Shown: positions 29,458-38,357 of the stretch, in pieces | How the letters are laid out: every line of letters begins with the position of its first letter | How positions within the stretch are numbered: the first letter of the stretch is position 1 | From: Lysobacter antibioticus | Lineage (GTDB): Bacteria; Pseudomonadota; Gammaproteobacteria; Xanthomonadales; Xanthomonadaceae | Direction: 5' to 3' | DNA: 64,000 nt | Assembly: GCF_001442535.1 (NCBI RefSeq) | Contig: NZ_CP013141.1 | Coordinates: forward strand, 1,622,541-1,686,540 | The notes under the pieces: model-generated | The model's database searches: none | What the model was told of the DNA's origin: nothing | What the model saw: the letters and a program-made list of their open reading frames with translations, nothing else | Program-made: the position numbers and the translations under genes

Positions 29458-29569
29458 CGACTCGTGACCGCGCAGTTCCTCTCGGCTCGGCCGCCGCTGC
29501 CGGCCCCGCGAAGCCCCGCGTTGACCGCGCCGGAACGACCGATTCGCGACAACCTGCTAGGCTTTCGCG

Positions 29570-30220
29570 ATGATCGAAACCGGCCCCACCCCGTCCATCG
29601 CCCCCGCGGCCCCCACTCTCGCCAACCGTTTCCGCGGCTACCTGCCGGTCGTCGTCGACGTCGAAACCGGCGGCTTCGATTGGAACAAGCACGCCCTGCT
29701 CGAAATCGCGGTGCAGCCGCTCGAACTCGACGCCGACGGCCGCCTGGTCCCGGGCCCGATGAGCAGCGCCCATGTGGTGCCCGCACCCGGTACCTTGATC
29801 GACCCGAAGTCGCTCGAAGTGACCGGCATCGACATCGACCATCCGTTTCGCGACGCCAAGCCCGAGCGCCAAGCCCTGGAGAGCGTGTTTGCACCGGTGC
29901 GCGAAGCGCTCAAGCGCCAAGGCTGCCAGCGCGCAATCCTGGTCGGCCACAACGCCCACTTCGACCTGAACTTCCTCAACGCCGCCGTCGCCCGCAGCGG
30001 CCACAAACGCAACCCCTTCCATCCCTTCAGTGTGTTCGACACCGTCACCCTCGCCGGCGTCGCCTACGGCCAGACCGTGCTCGCGCGCGCGCTGCAAGCC
30101 GCCGAGCTGGAATGGAACGCACAGGACGCGCATTCGGCCGTCTACGACACCGAGCGCACCGCGCAGCTGTTCTGCAAGATCGTCAACGCCTGGCCGCAGC
30201 GCGGCATCAGCGCTCCCTGA
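29570..30220 (+). CDS. rnt: Ribonuclease T
   Basis: A 216-residue DEDDh 3'-5' exonuclease that trims the CCA end of tRNAs and other stable RNAs. The catalytic residues are D30 and E32 (VVDVETGGF), D132 (HFDLNFL), H188 and D193 ([14 protein letters not shown]). [19 protein letters not shown] residues ([12 protein letters not shown]) and basic patches agree with RNase T rather than other DnaQ-fold nucleases. The stop codon is the first part of a perfect palindrome. No operon partner is evident. Confidence 0.93.
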   Translation: MIETGPTPSIAPAAPTLANRFRGYLPVVVDVETGGFDWNKHALLEIAVQPLELDADGRLVPGPMSSAHVVPAPGTLIDPKSLEVTGIDIDHPFRDAKPERQALESVFAPVREALKRQGCQRAILVGHNAHFDLNFLNAAVARSGHKRNPFHPFSVFDTVTLAGVAYGQTVLARALQAAELEWNAQDAHSAVYDTERTAQLFCKIVNAWPQRGISAP

Positions 30221-30241
30221 GCGGTCCGGATCCGGACCGCT
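30220..30241. repeat. Perfect 22-bp palindrome at the rnt stop
   Basis: AGCGGTCCGGA followed directly by TCCGGACCGCT. It begins at the last base of the rnt stop codon and has no T run. It could be a weak terminator, an mRNA-end stabiliser or an operator for the next gene. Confidence 0.6.
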
Positions 30242-30264
30242 GCGCATCGACAAGGAGTCGGCTC

Positions 30265-31269
30265 GTGCGCGCATCGCCAAGTAATTCATCGGCCTATGTC
30301 TGGCTGCCTGGCCAAGGCCCCAGTGCAGGCGCGTTACAGCGTCTGCGTGAACGCGCGCCCTTGCCTGAGCAAGCGATGGGCGAAGCCTGGTTCATGGGCG
30401 ACGAGCGGCACATGTACACCGCGCTGATGCACGAAGATCCGCAACAGTGGCCGCGCACGGAACTGGATTCGGCGCTGTACGAACTGAGCTCGGGCCCCGT
30501 TTCATTCGGACCGATGCGCGAATGGATCTTGTGGTTCGCGTTCCTGTTGCCGCGCGCACTCGAATTGGTCGGGCGATTCCGGGCCGATGCCTTTATCGAC
30601 CGGCAACTCTACGCGGCGCTCGTTACCGCGACGTTCGTGCACTGTCCCGACCCGGAGCAGCTGCCGGCCGGCGTGCGCCGCGACCTGCTCGACACGCTGG
30701 GCCGCGCGATGTTCGCGCCTTCGCACTGGAGCGCCTGCGGATTGGCGACGAACGCGTTCTTCTCGCCGGTGCAACGCTTGCCCGGCCTCCACCCCAGCGA
30801 TTCGCTTTATCCCGCCGGTGCGTTCTCGGCCTCGTGCACGCTGATTGCGAAGTACCTGGAACCCGAGTTCATCGAGGGCTGGCTGGCGTCTGCCCTGGCC
30901 ATCGACGATCCGTATTGGCGCGCGGGCTGGGTGGCCTGGCTTGCTGGCGCGGCGCCGATGCTGCTCGACGGCGCCTATCCGGATGCGCTGCCGCTCGACC
31001 GCGAACATCCGACTGCCTGGTCAAACAGCCATCTCGTGCAAGCACCGTCTGCATTGGTCGTGGCCGGCTCTGCGCCTGCTTCATTCCTCAGCGCCGAATC
31101 CCGTCATGCCCTGACAGCGGCATTACGCAAGCAACTCAGCCACGAACAGCTGCAACGATGGGGCGCCCGCTTGACCGAAGCCGGCGCGCAACGCCCCGAC
31201 TTCGAATACATTTTCCTCAAATACCGCAGCGCAGCCCAATGCGTCCTCAACCGGTATCGACTGGACTGA
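30265..31269 (+). CDS. Unrecognised protein, 334 residues
   Basis: The coding frame begins at GTG 30265, preceded by AAGGAG at 7 nt. The protein starts MRASPSNSSAYVWLPGQGPSA and is rich in Trp, Ala and Pro, with motifs FMGDERHMYTALMHED, MREWILWFAFLLPRALELVG and WRAGWVAWLAGAAPMLLDGA. It has no signal peptide; the hydrophobic stretches look like buried helices. I recognise no domain. Codon usage matches neighbouring genes. It is not clearly in an operon with rnt or with the GH19 gene 165 bp downstream. Confidence 0.7.
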   Translation: MRASPSNSSAYVWLPGQGPSAGALQRLRERAPLPEQAMGEAWFMGDERHMYTALMHEDPQQWPRTELDSALYELSSGPVSFGPMREWILWFAFLLPRALELVGRFRADAFIDRQLYAALVTATFVHCPDPEQLPAGVRRDLLDTLGRAMFAPSHWSACGLATNAFFSPVQRLPGLHPSDSLYPAGAFSASCTLIAKYLEPEFIEGWLASALAIDDPYWRAGWVAWLAGAAPMLLDGAYPDALPLDREHPTAWSNSHLVQAPSALVVAGSAPASFLSAESRHALTAALRKQLSHEQLQRWGARLTEAGAQRPDFEYIFLKYRSAAQCVLNRYRLD

Positions 31270-31434
31270 ACTCGCTCTTGCCGACGATGTTGCAAGCACG
31301 CAACACCTCGGAATTGGCCGCCCGGCGCCGAACGCCGCGTTGAATGGACTGCGAGCGGCACGGCGCCGCCACGACCGGCAGGACGCGCGGCCGCTTTCGC
31401 GCGCACATGCCGTTGCGCATGCAGGGAGGACAGG

Positions 31435-32046
31435 ATGTTCGCTTTCGACGACGAGCAGTTTCTAGACGGTTATCGCCGGCGCTTCGGGCCGCTGCGCGAC
31501 GAACTCGCGCAGGCCGTGCGTTTCCTGATCGGACGCATCGAACAGGACGCCAGCTTCAACCAAAACCCGGTGCATCGCCACCAGATCGCCTATTGCCTGG
31601 CGACGTTCAAGTGGGAGACCGCGCATACCTTGCGCCCCATCGACGAGTTCGGCGACGACGCGCGTTTCGAACGCCTTTACGGGCCGAATACGCGTGTCGG
31701 CAAGATGCTCGGCAATACCCGCGCCGGCGACGGCGCGCGTTTTCACGGCCGCGGTTATGTGCAACTCACCGGCCGCGCCAACTACGAGCGCGCCGGCAAG
31801 ATCCTCGGCATCGATCTGATCAACCATCCCGACGAAGCCAAGAAGCCCGAGGTCGCCTATGCGATCGCCATGGAAGGCATGAAGAAGGGCTGGTTCACCG
31901 GCAAGAAACTCGACAGCTATTTCAAGCCCGGACAACTTCCGAACTACGAGGACGCGCGACGGATCATCAACGGCCAGGACAAGGCGCAGACGATCGCCGA
32001 CATCGCACGCCGCTTCGACGAGTTGCTGGTCAATTCGCTGCACTGA
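31435..32046 (+). CDS. GH19-type chitinase/endolysin-like enzyme
   Basis: A 203-residue protein of the GH19 lysozyme/chitinase-like group. The proposed catalytic glutamate E61 is in FKWETAH, and the substrate-cleft signature FHGRGYVQLTGRANY spans 103-117; such short forms are common as phage endolysins or bacteriocin-like enzymes. There is no signal peptide and no lipobox, so export would need a holin-like or specialised route, or it acts after lysis. No other phage gene is nearby, suggesting a domesticated remnant or an effector. GGAGGA lies upstream of ATG 31435. Confidence 0.85.
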   Translation: MFAFDDEQFLDGYRRRFGPLRDELAQAVRFLIGRIEQDASFNQNPVHRHQIAYCLATFKWETAHTLRPIDEFGDDARFERLYGPNTRVGKMLGNTRAGDGARFHGRGYVQLTGRANYERAGKILGIDLINHPDEAKKPEVAYAIAMEGMKKGWFTGKKLDSYFKPGQLPNYEDARRIINGQDKAQTIADIARRFDELLVNSLH

Positions 32047-32172
32047 TCGCCTCGCGACGCAGGCGCGGACAGTGGCGCACACCGGCGCTACAGGAGGTCG
32101 CGCCGGTGTGCAGGCGACGGTGCGAATCGCCGACGATCGATTACGAGCTGGCGATTGCGGGCAGGCGGAAGC

Positions 32173-32484
32173 TCAGGCCAGCTTCAAGCCGACCAGGCCG
32201 GCGACGATCAACAGCACGCTGGCTACGCGCAGCGTATTGAGCGGTTCGTTGAACAGCACGATGCCGAGAATGACCGTGCCGACCGCGCCGACGCCGACCC
32301 AGACCGCATAGGCGGTGCCGACCGGCAGCGACTTCATCGCCACGCCCAGCAGGCCGAGACTGATCGCCATCGCGGCGATCGTGCCGACCGATGGCCACAA
32401 ACGGGTGAAGCCTTCGGTGTATTTCAGGCCGATCGCCCAACCCACTTCGAACAGGCCGGCGAAGAAAAGCAGAATCCAAGGCAT
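32173..32484 (-). CDS. gdx: Guanidinium exporter Gdx (SugE-type SMR)
   Basis: A 103-residue small multidrug resistance-family transporter with four membrane helices. All residues known to line the guanidinium site of Gdx proteins are at the expected positions: E13, W16, S42, Y59 and W62. It exchanges guanidinium for protons as an antiparallel dimer. The start at 32484 has GGGAG 7 nt upstream, inside the expression platform of the guanidine-II riboswitch. That association strongly favours guanidinium as substrate over general quaternary ammonium efflux. Confidence 0.95.
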   Translation of the reverse strand: MPWILLFFAGLFEVGWAIGLKYTEGFTRLWPSVGTIAAMAISLGLLGVAMKSLPVGTAYAVWVGVGAVGTVILGIVLFNEPLNTLRVASVLLIVAGLVGLKLA

Positions 32485-32504
32485 GACGATGCTCCCATGA
32501 TGAT

Positions 32505-32550
32505 GGGGCCGTCCCCGGATGAAGTGATGCGAACGGGGTCGTCCCCGTTC
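32505..32550 (-). promoter_or_regulatory. Guanidine-II (mini-ykkC) riboswitch
   Basis: Two hairpins on the minus strand, each with an ACGR tetraloop, which is the defining feature of the class: GAACGGGG-ACGA-CCCCGTTC (32550 to 32531) and GGGG-ACGG-CCCC (32516 to 32505), joined by a 14-nt linker. The ribosome site of gdx follows the second hairpin closely, so ligand-induced loop-loop pairing would expose or free it. Confidence 0.9.
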
Positions 32551-32557
32551 GCGAACG

Positions 32558-32563
32558 ATTATA
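32558..32563 (-). promoter_or_regulatory. -10 element of the gdx promoter
   Basis: A perfect TATAAT on the minus strand, ending 7 bp before the first riboswitch hairpin. No good -35 hexamer is seen (the position reads CGGCCC). Confidence 0.6.
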
Positions 32564-32780
32564 ACGAGCCCGATTCGGCGGGGCCGGCCGCGGTGTTCGC
32601 GGGGTCAGCGGGGGGTTACAAAGCAAGCGCAGCGCTGCGCTTGCGGGTTTCCCGCCCTGCCTGCAGGGACAGCCGACGACGACGATGCTTCGTCGCCGCA
32701 TCCGACCACTGCGACGCGACGCCGCGTCGCAGGACAGTGGACGGCCCTGCCCCGAAGGGGCGAGCGCGTCCTGGCGCGCA

Positions 32781-33536
32781 TCAACCGCGCTGGCGCACCG
32801 CCTCGAACAAGGTCACGCCGGCGGCCACCGAGACATTGAGGCTTTCCACACCGCCCGCGGCATCGCCGCCCGGCATCGGGATCTTGACCAACTGGTCGCA
32901 GGTATCGCGGGTCAGACGGCGCAAGCCATCGGCTTCGCCGCCGAGCACCAGGGCGACGTTGCCGCGCAGATCGATCGAGTACAACGAAGCATCGGCTTCG
33001 CCAGCCAGACCGTAGATCCACACGCCGAGTTGCTGCAGGTCGCGCAACGCACGCGCCAGGTTGGTCACCGGGATCACCGCCACGCTGTCGGCGGCGCCGG
33101 CCGAGGTCTTGCGCACGGTCGCGTTGACCTGCACCGACTTGTCCTTCGGGATGATCACCGCGGTCACGCCGGCCGCAGCGGCGCTGCGCAGGCAAGCGCC
33201 GAGGTTGTGCGGGTCCTGCACGCCGTCGAGCACGAGCACCAGCGCGCGGCCTTCGGCGGCCTGGATCAGGCCTTCGAGTTCGTTCTCGTTCCAGGTCTTG
33301 GCCGCGGCGTAACGCGCGACCACGCCCTGATGGCGCAGATTGCCGACCACGCCGTCGAGCGCCTGGGTCGCGACCCGGCGCACGTCGATGTCGGCGCGGC
33401 GCGCGGCGGTCTCGATCTCGGTCAGGCGCGGGTTCTTGGCGCCGGCCTCGATGAGGACCTCACGCACGTTCTGCGCGTCGTGTTCGATCGAGGCGGAGAC
33501 GGCGTTGATGCCGGCGATCCATTGTTTCTGGCTCAT
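32781..33536 (-). CDS. rlmB: 23S rRNA (guanosine-2'-O-)-methyltransferase
   Basis: A 251-residue SpoU-family methyltransferase that methylates G2251 (E. coli numbering) of 23S rRNA. The N-terminal domain (1-80, WIAGINAVSASIE...) binds RNA. The three SpoU motifs are LDGVQDPHNLGACLRSA, LVLGGEADGLR and IPMPGG...SLNVSVAAGV, forming the knotted SAM site. Downstream on the same transcript strand is a gene-free stretch and then gdx; upstream is rnr, 327 bp away. The rnr-rlmB order is conserved in many proteobacteria. Confidence 0.95.
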   Translation of the reverse strand: MSQKQWIAGINAVSASIEHDAQNVREVLIEAGAKNPRLTEIETAARRADIDVRRVATQALDGVVGNLRHQGVVARYAAAKTWNENELEGLIQAAEGRALVLVLDGVQDPHNLGACLRSAAAAGVTAVIIPKDKSVQVNATVRKTSAGAADSVAVIPVTNLARALRDLQQLGVWIYGLAGEADASLYSIDLRGNVALVLGGEADGLRRLTRDTCDQLVKIPMPGGDAAGGVESLNVSVAAGVTLFEAVRQRG

Positions 33537-33685
33537 GGGGATTCCGTGGGGCTGGGTCGCCGCGCGGCGGCCTTGGCGGCGGCGCGGTCGGGGGCGGACG
33601 GCAATTCTAAGCTACCGGGCCGGTGGCGGCTTCAGGACACGCCTACCGCGCCGCCCTTAACCGCAAGGGCCCCGCGCCGCCCTAG

Positions 33686-33840
33686 CAGTTCCCCCCTTTG
33701 AAAAAGGGGGGGGTTAGGGGGATTTGTTTTCGCTTGGCTTTGCGCCGCCCCAGTCGCAATAGCAAATCCCCCCCGCCGCCAGGGCACGGCGAAAACCGCT
33801 CCCAACAAGGCGCTCGCCCCCTTTGCCAAAGGGGGCGATG
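33686..33840. repeat. Composite palindromic element between rnr and rlmB
   Basis: Nested inverted repeats: CCCCCCTTTGAAAAAGGGGGG near 33690-33711, then GGGGGATTTG (about 33717-33726) matched by CAAATCCCCCC (33773-33783), and CCCCCTTTGCCAAAGGGGG around 33817-33836. The symmetrical layout suggests a small mobile element. It fills most of the 327-bp gap (33537-33863), where I see no gene. Confidence 0.65.
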
Positions 33841-33863
33841 GTTCAGGGCCGGCGGTCGGAGCC

Positions 33864-36302
33864 TCAGTACTTCTGCTTGGTCCGCTTCGCCGGCTGTCCG
33901 CGCGGCGGCAGCGGTTTGGCGCCACGCTCCTCGACCAGGCGGAAGTCGATCTTGCGGTCTTCGACGCTGGCCTTGAGCACGACGATGCTGACCCGGTCGC
34001 CGAGGCGGAACTCGCGCGCGGTACGTTCGCCTTTCAGGGTTTTGCGGATCGGATCGAAGTGGTAGTAGTCGTGCGGCAGCTGGGTCACGTGAACCAGGCC
34101 GTTGACCTTGGATTCGTCGAGTTCGATGAACAAGCCGAAGCTGGTCACGCCGCTGATCGTACCTTCGAACTCGCCGCCGACGTGCTGCTCCATCCATGCG
34201 GCGCGGTAACGCTCGTCGACCTCGCGCTCGGCCTCGTCGGCACGGCGCTCGCGTTCGGAGCATTGCAGCGCCAGCGCGGTCATCTGCCGCGGCGAATACA
34301 CGAAGGTCGCCGGCTGCGCACCGCCGAGCGCGTGCTTGATCGCGCGATGCACCAGCAGGTCCGGATAACGGCGGATCGGCGAGGTGAAGTGGGCATAGGC
34401 CGTCAACGCCAGGCCGAAGTGGCCGACATTCTCCGGCGCATACACCGCCAGGCTCTGGCTGCGCAACAACACCGATTCGATCAAGGCCGCATCGGGGCGT
34501 TCGCGGATCTTCTTCAGCAACTGGGTGAAATCGCGCGGCTCGACCTGCTTCCAGGCCGGCATGCGCAGGGCGAATTCCTTGAGGAACTCCTGCAGGTCGG
34601 CGTATTTCTGTTCCGGCGGACGGTCGTGGATGCGGAACGGCGCCGGCACCTGCTGCGCGATCAGGAATTTCGCCGCCTCGACATTGGCCGCGATCATGCA
34701 TTCCTCGATCAGCTTGTGCGCGTCGTTGCGCTGAAGCATGCCGGCCTGCACCACTTCGCCGCTCTTGCCGAGGACGAAACGCACTTCGCTGGATTCGAAC
34801 TCGATAGCGCCGCGCTTCTGCCGCGCTTTCAGCAGCACCTGGAACAACTGGTGCAGACGCTCGATATGCGGCAGCAGCGAGCCGATCTGCTCGCGCGCTT
34901 CGCTCTGTGCTTCCTCGGGGACGTCGCCGACCGCATTCCAGACCTGGGTATAGGTCAGGCGCGCATGCGAGTTCATCACCGCTTCGTAGAACTTCGACTG
35001 GGTCACTTCGCCGTCGCGGCCGATCTGCATGTCGCAGACGAAGCACAGACGATCGACCTTGGGATTGAGCGAGCAGATGCCGTTCGACAGGGTCTCGGGC
35101 AGCATCGGCACGACGAAACCGGGGAAATACACCGAGGTCGCGCGCTTCTGCGCTTCGTCGTCGAGCGGGGTGCCGGGACGCACGTAATGCGAGACGTCGG
35201 CGATGGCCACCACGAGACGGAAGCCGTCGCGATTGCTCTCGCAATACACCGCGTCGTCGAAGTCCTTGGCGTCCTCGCCGTCGATGGTGACCAGCGGCAT
35301 TGCGCGCAGGTCGACGCGCTGCGCGGCGACGGAGGCCTCGACGGTCAGCGGCACCGCCGCGGCTTCGTCGAGGGTTTCCTGCGGGAACACGTCGGGAATC
35401 TCGTGGCCGTGGATCGCCGCCTGCACCGCCAGCGAGGCGGTGAGCTTGTCGCCGAGCACCGCCAGCACGCGGCCGATCGGCGGGCGCTTCGGGTCCGGCG
35501 CCTGCAGCAGTTCGCACACGACGAGCTGGCCGTTCTGCGCATCCATGCGCGCGTCCGGCGGAATCTGCACGTTGCGCTGGATGCGGCGGTCGTCGGGCAC
35601 GACGTAGCTGATGCCCGACTCGACCGTGAAGCGGCCGATCAGGCGATTGATGCGGCGTTCGAGCACTTCGACGATCGCGCCTTCGCGGCGGCCGCGACGG
35701 TCGACGCCGGTGACGCTGACCAGCACGCGGTCGCCGTGCATGGCCTTGCGCATCTCGAACGGCGGCAGGAACAGGTCGTCGCCGCCGGCCTCCGGACGCA
35801 GGAAGCCGAAGCCGTCGGGATTGGCGATCACCACGCCGGGAATCAGGTCCATCTGCGCCGCCGGGGCGAACTCGCCCTTGCGGTTCTGGATCAACTGGCC
35901 GTCGCGCAGCATCGCGCCCAGGCGCTTGCCGAGCGCATCGACGCGATCGGGCTCGGTCAGTTGCAGGCGTTCGGCCAGCGCTTCGGCGCGCATCGGCCCG
36001 TCGGCAGCGACCAGGGTCTGCAGGATCAGTTCGCGACTGGCGATCGGCTGCGCATAGCGCGAGGCTTCGCGGTCGGCGTAGGGATCGTGGTAGGCCGGAG
36101 TACGGGCCGGACCGGAGGCGCTCTTGGCGTGCGGGCCTTTGGGCGGGCCGTGCTGGAGATTCTCGGGCAGCCAGGCCGGGCGAGGCGCGGCGGTCTTGCG
36201 GCTGCGGGGGCCGGCGCTCTGAGCGGCGCCGCCAGGGGTCTTGCGGGAGGGGGTTTTGCCACCGGTCGGACCGGTCTTGTTGCTTTTCGTCTTTTTTGTC
36301 AT
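33864..36302 (-). CDS. rnr: Ribonuclease R
   Basis: An 812-residue processive 3'-5' exoribonuclease. After a basic, Pro/Lys-rich N-terminal region of about 85 residues come a helix-turn-helix segment (ASRELILQTLVAADGPMRAE), cold-shock domains, the RNB catalytic domain with TIDGEDAKDFDDAVYCE, where the Asp cluster binds magnesium, and a C-terminal S1 domain (GTISGVTSFGLFIEL...VNGLVHVTQL). The tail GQPAKRTKQKY is basic. It degrades structured RNA and takes part in trans-translation quality control. It precedes rlmB on the same strand. ATG 36302 lacks a clear ribosome site. Confidence 0.95.
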   Translation of the reverse strand: MTKKTKSNKTGPTGGKTPSRKTPGGAAQSAGPRSRKTAAPRPAWLPENLQHGPPKGPHAKSASGPARTPAYHDPYADREASRYAQPIASRELILQTLVAADGPMRAEALAERLQLTEPDRVDALGKRLGAMLRDGQLIQNRKGEFAPAAQMDLIPGVVIANPDGFGFLRPEAGGDDLFLPPFEMRKAMHGDRVLVSVTGVDRRGRREGAIVEVLERRINRLIGRFTVESGISYVVPDDRRIQRNVQIPPDARMDAQNGQLVVCELLQAPDPKRPPIGRVLAVLGDKLTASLAVQAAIHGHEIPDVFPQETLDEAAAVPLTVEASVAAQRVDLRAMPLVTIDGEDAKDFDDAVYCESNRDGFRLVVAIADVSHYVRPGTPLDDEAQKRATSVYFPGFVVPMLPETLSNGICSLNPKVDRLCFVCDMQIGRDGEVTQSKFYEAVMNSHARLTYTQVWNAVGDVPEEAQSEAREQIGSLLPHIERLHQLFQVLLKARQKRGAIEFESSEVRFVLGKSGEVVQAGMLQRNDAHKLIEECMIAANVEAAKFLIAQQVPAPFRIHDRPPEQKYADLQEFLKEFALRMPAWKQVEPRDFTQLLKKIRERPDAALIESVLLRSQSLAVYAPENVGHFGLALTAYAHFTSPIRRYPDLLVHRAIKHALGGAQPATFVYSPRQMTALALQCSERERRADEAEREVDERYRAAWMEQHVGGEFEGTISGVTSFGLFIELDESKVNGLVHVTQLPHDYYHFDPIRKTLKGERTAREFRLGDRVSIVVLKASVEDRKIDFRLVEERGAKPLPPRGQPAKRTKQKY

Positions 36303-36763
36303 GCCGGTATGGTCTCACATCGCCATGAACAGGGTGTCTGTCGCGGCTTTCCGGCAGCCTGCTCCCGACGTGCGGTCGCTCGCGCCCTGCCCGCTCGCAG
36401 GCCGCCGCGCGGATGGCATGCAGGCCTGCGCTGCGCGCCGCATGCACGAGCATCGGCGCGACGAAGCTCGGTGGCGTCGCCCACCGCGTGCGCCGCAGCT
36501 GAACGAGAAAACCGCTGTTTTCATGCTGCTTCGCACAGCCATTCGGGTCGGCGTCACGTTCCGGGCATCGTCGAGTTGCAACGCAGCGCACAAATAATCC
36601 GCGCGTTCGCAAAGCCCGCGCCTTGTACTTCGAGCGCTTCGGCGAAGCCGGAAAGACCGCACAAAACCGCGTCCTGCGCGGTCGTAGGGTCCGTGCGTCC
36701 CCGCTGCGGCGGCGGACCGGCGGCACCGCCGCCCCCTCCCTATGGCACTCAAGGAATCGCACG
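36303..36763. other. 461-bp intergenic region between divergent rnr and protease genes
   Basis: No gene is supported; open frames here are short and GC-driven. It should hold both promoters. The only clear element is AAGGA at 36751-36755, the ribosome site of the protease. Confidence 0.5.
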
Positions 36764-38140
36764 ATGATCCGCAAGAACGCGCTTTGCCTGGCGCTCGTCG
36801 CCGGGCTGTCCAGTTTCTCGATGCATGCCGCCACCCGCACCAACGCCGCCGAAATGGATTCGGCGCCGGTCACCGAAGCGCCCTCGGCCGGCGCGATGGG
36901 CGGCGCCGACTTCGCCGTTGCCGCCAAGGCCTCGACGCCGCGCTTGTTCAGCCTGGGCCGGCCGACCAGCCTGGACGTTTCGGCGCTCAAAGACCGTCGC
37001 GTCCGTCAGGACAAGAACGGCGAACCGCTCGAAATAGGTTTTGCCCGCGACATCGCCCGCAGCACGGTCGATCTGAACACCCTCGCCTGGCAGCCGCTCG
37101 CCGACGGCTCGCGCGCCGCGCGCTTCGAGGTCTCCTCCAGCGGCGCGGTCGCGCTGCGTGCCGGCCTGTCGCTGCGCGGCGCCGGTGCGACCTCGGCGAC
37201 CCTGCATTTCGCCGGCAACGACGGCCGTATCTTCGAGCAACGCGGCGCCGACTTCGCCGGCAACGCGCTGGGTTGGTCGCCGGTGGTCGCGGGCGATACC
37301 GTCGTGGTCGAACTGATCCTGCCCAAGGGCGTGCGCACCAATGCCCTGAGCCTGAAGATCCCGCAGCTCTCGCACTTGGACATCAGCCCGGTCGCGAGCG
37401 AGCGCGAGTTCCAGGCCAAGATCGGCGAAAGCGACTACTGCGAAAAGGACATCGTCTGCCGCACCAGTCCGCCGTCGGGCTACCTCTCCGCCACCAAGTC
37501 GGTCGCGCGCATGACCTTCACCAGCGGCGGCGGCACTTACCTGTGCACCGGCACCCTGCTCAACAACAACCACTCGCCTAAGAAGCGCCTGTTCTGGACC
37601 GCGGCGCATTGCATCGGCAACCAGACCGTCGCCAACTCGCTGCAGACCTACTGGTTCTATAACGTCACCACCTGCAACGGCTCGACCGTCAACCCGGCCT
37701 ATACCACGCTCAGCGGCGGCGCTTACCTGCGCCACGCCAACACCACCCGCGACACCGCCCTGCTCGAACTCAAGACCGCACCGCCGTCGGGCGCGGTCTA
37801 TGCCGGCTGGTCGAGTGCGGCGATCGGCGCCACCGGCACCGCGATCGAAGGCATCCATCACCCGGCCGGCGACGTCAAGAAGTACTCGCTGGGTTCGGTG
37901 ACCGGGCTGTCGACCTCGATCGACGGCAAGTCGCCGCTGTACCGCGTGGTCTGGAACACCGGCGTCACCGAGGGCGGCTCATCGGGCTCGGGTCTGTTCA
38001 CCGTGACCGGCACCGGCGGCTACCAGCTGCGTGGCGGCCTGTACGGCGGTTATTCCTACTGCAGCGCGCCGCGCGACCCGGATTACTACTCGCGTTTCTC
38101 GGACATCTATTCGAGCGTGTCGAGCTATTTCAATCCCTGA
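36764..38140 (+). CDS. Secreted lysyl-endopeptidase-like serine protease
   Basis: A 458-residue preproprotease of the trypsin clan (S1), closest in pattern to Lys-C/Achromobacter protease I. A signal peptide (to about SMHAA) and a propeptide of about 215 residues precede the mature domain, which starts near ESDYCEKDIVC. The triad is H282 (TAAHCIG), D330 (DTALLEL) and S407 (GGSSGSG). Cysteine pairs (YCEKDIVC, TYLCTG, TTCNGS, YSYCSAP) resemble the Lys-C disulfides. The start at 36764 has AAGGA 8 nt upstream. Lysine specificity is plausible, but I cannot identify the S1-pocket Asp with confidence. A terminator follows. Confidence 0.88.
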   Translation: MIRKNALCLALVAGLSSFSMHAATRTNAAEMDSAPVTEAPSAGAMGGADFAVAAKASTPRLFSLGRPTSLDVSALKDRRVRQDKNGEPLEIGFARDIARSTVDLNTLAWQPLADGSRAARFEVSSSGAVALRAGLSLRGAGATSATLHFAGNDGRIFEQRGADFAGNALGWSPVVAGDTVVVELILPKGVRTNALSLKIPQLSHLDISPVASEREFQAKIGESDYCEKDIVCRTSPPSGYLSATKSVARMTFTSGGGTYLCTGTLLNNNHSPKKRLFWTAAHCIGNQTVANSLQTYWFYNVTTCNGSTVNPAYTTLSGGAYLRHANTTRDTALLELKTAPPSGAVYAGWSSAAIGATGTAIEGIHHPAGDVKKYSLGSVTGLSTSIDGKSPLYRVVWNTGVTEGGSSGSGLFTVTGTGGYQLRGGLYGGYSYCSAPRDPDYYSRFSDIYSSVSSYFNP

Positions 38141-38185
38141 GTGCGGTAGCGATTGCGATCCGGAACTCTCGATCGCATCGCAAAC

Positions 38186-38216
38186 AAACGGCCGCTGCGT
38201 GGGCAGCGGCCGTTTT
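38186..38216 (+). terminator. Terminator after the Lys-C-like protease
   Basis: A perfect 13-bp stem (AAACGGCCGCTGC with GCAGCGGCCGTTT), a 4-nt loop and TTTT at the end of the 3' arm. Confidence 0.9.
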
Positions 38217-38242
38217 CGTGTTCGCGAGGCGCTCTGGCTCTT

Positions 38243-38316
38243 GGGTAGGAGCGGCGCAAGCCGCGACCACGCAGCTTCGGCCGAAGACGCGGTCGCGGCT
38301 CGCGCCGCTCCTACCC
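38243..38316. repeat. Inverted pair of GTAG-type palindromes
   Basis: GGGTAGGAGCGGCGCAAGCC... (38243-38268) faces its near-perfect reverse complement (38291-38316), with CTTCGGCCGAAG at the centre. It lies between convergent genes and can form a 26-bp stem. Confidence 0.8.
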
Positions 38317-38357
38317 TTAAAGCCGAAGCCGCCGCATCGCTTAGCGAGGCGACGTCG

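Noticed and set aside
36303..36763. Searched for a tRNA upstream of rnr
   Set aside because: No acceptor stem, anticodon arm or T-loop consensus could be found.
33682..36990. An 1102-codon minus-strand frame overlapping rnr
   Set aside because: It is out of frame with the RNase R coding sequence and gives Arg/Ala-rich low-complexity protein; rnr is unambiguous in the other frame.
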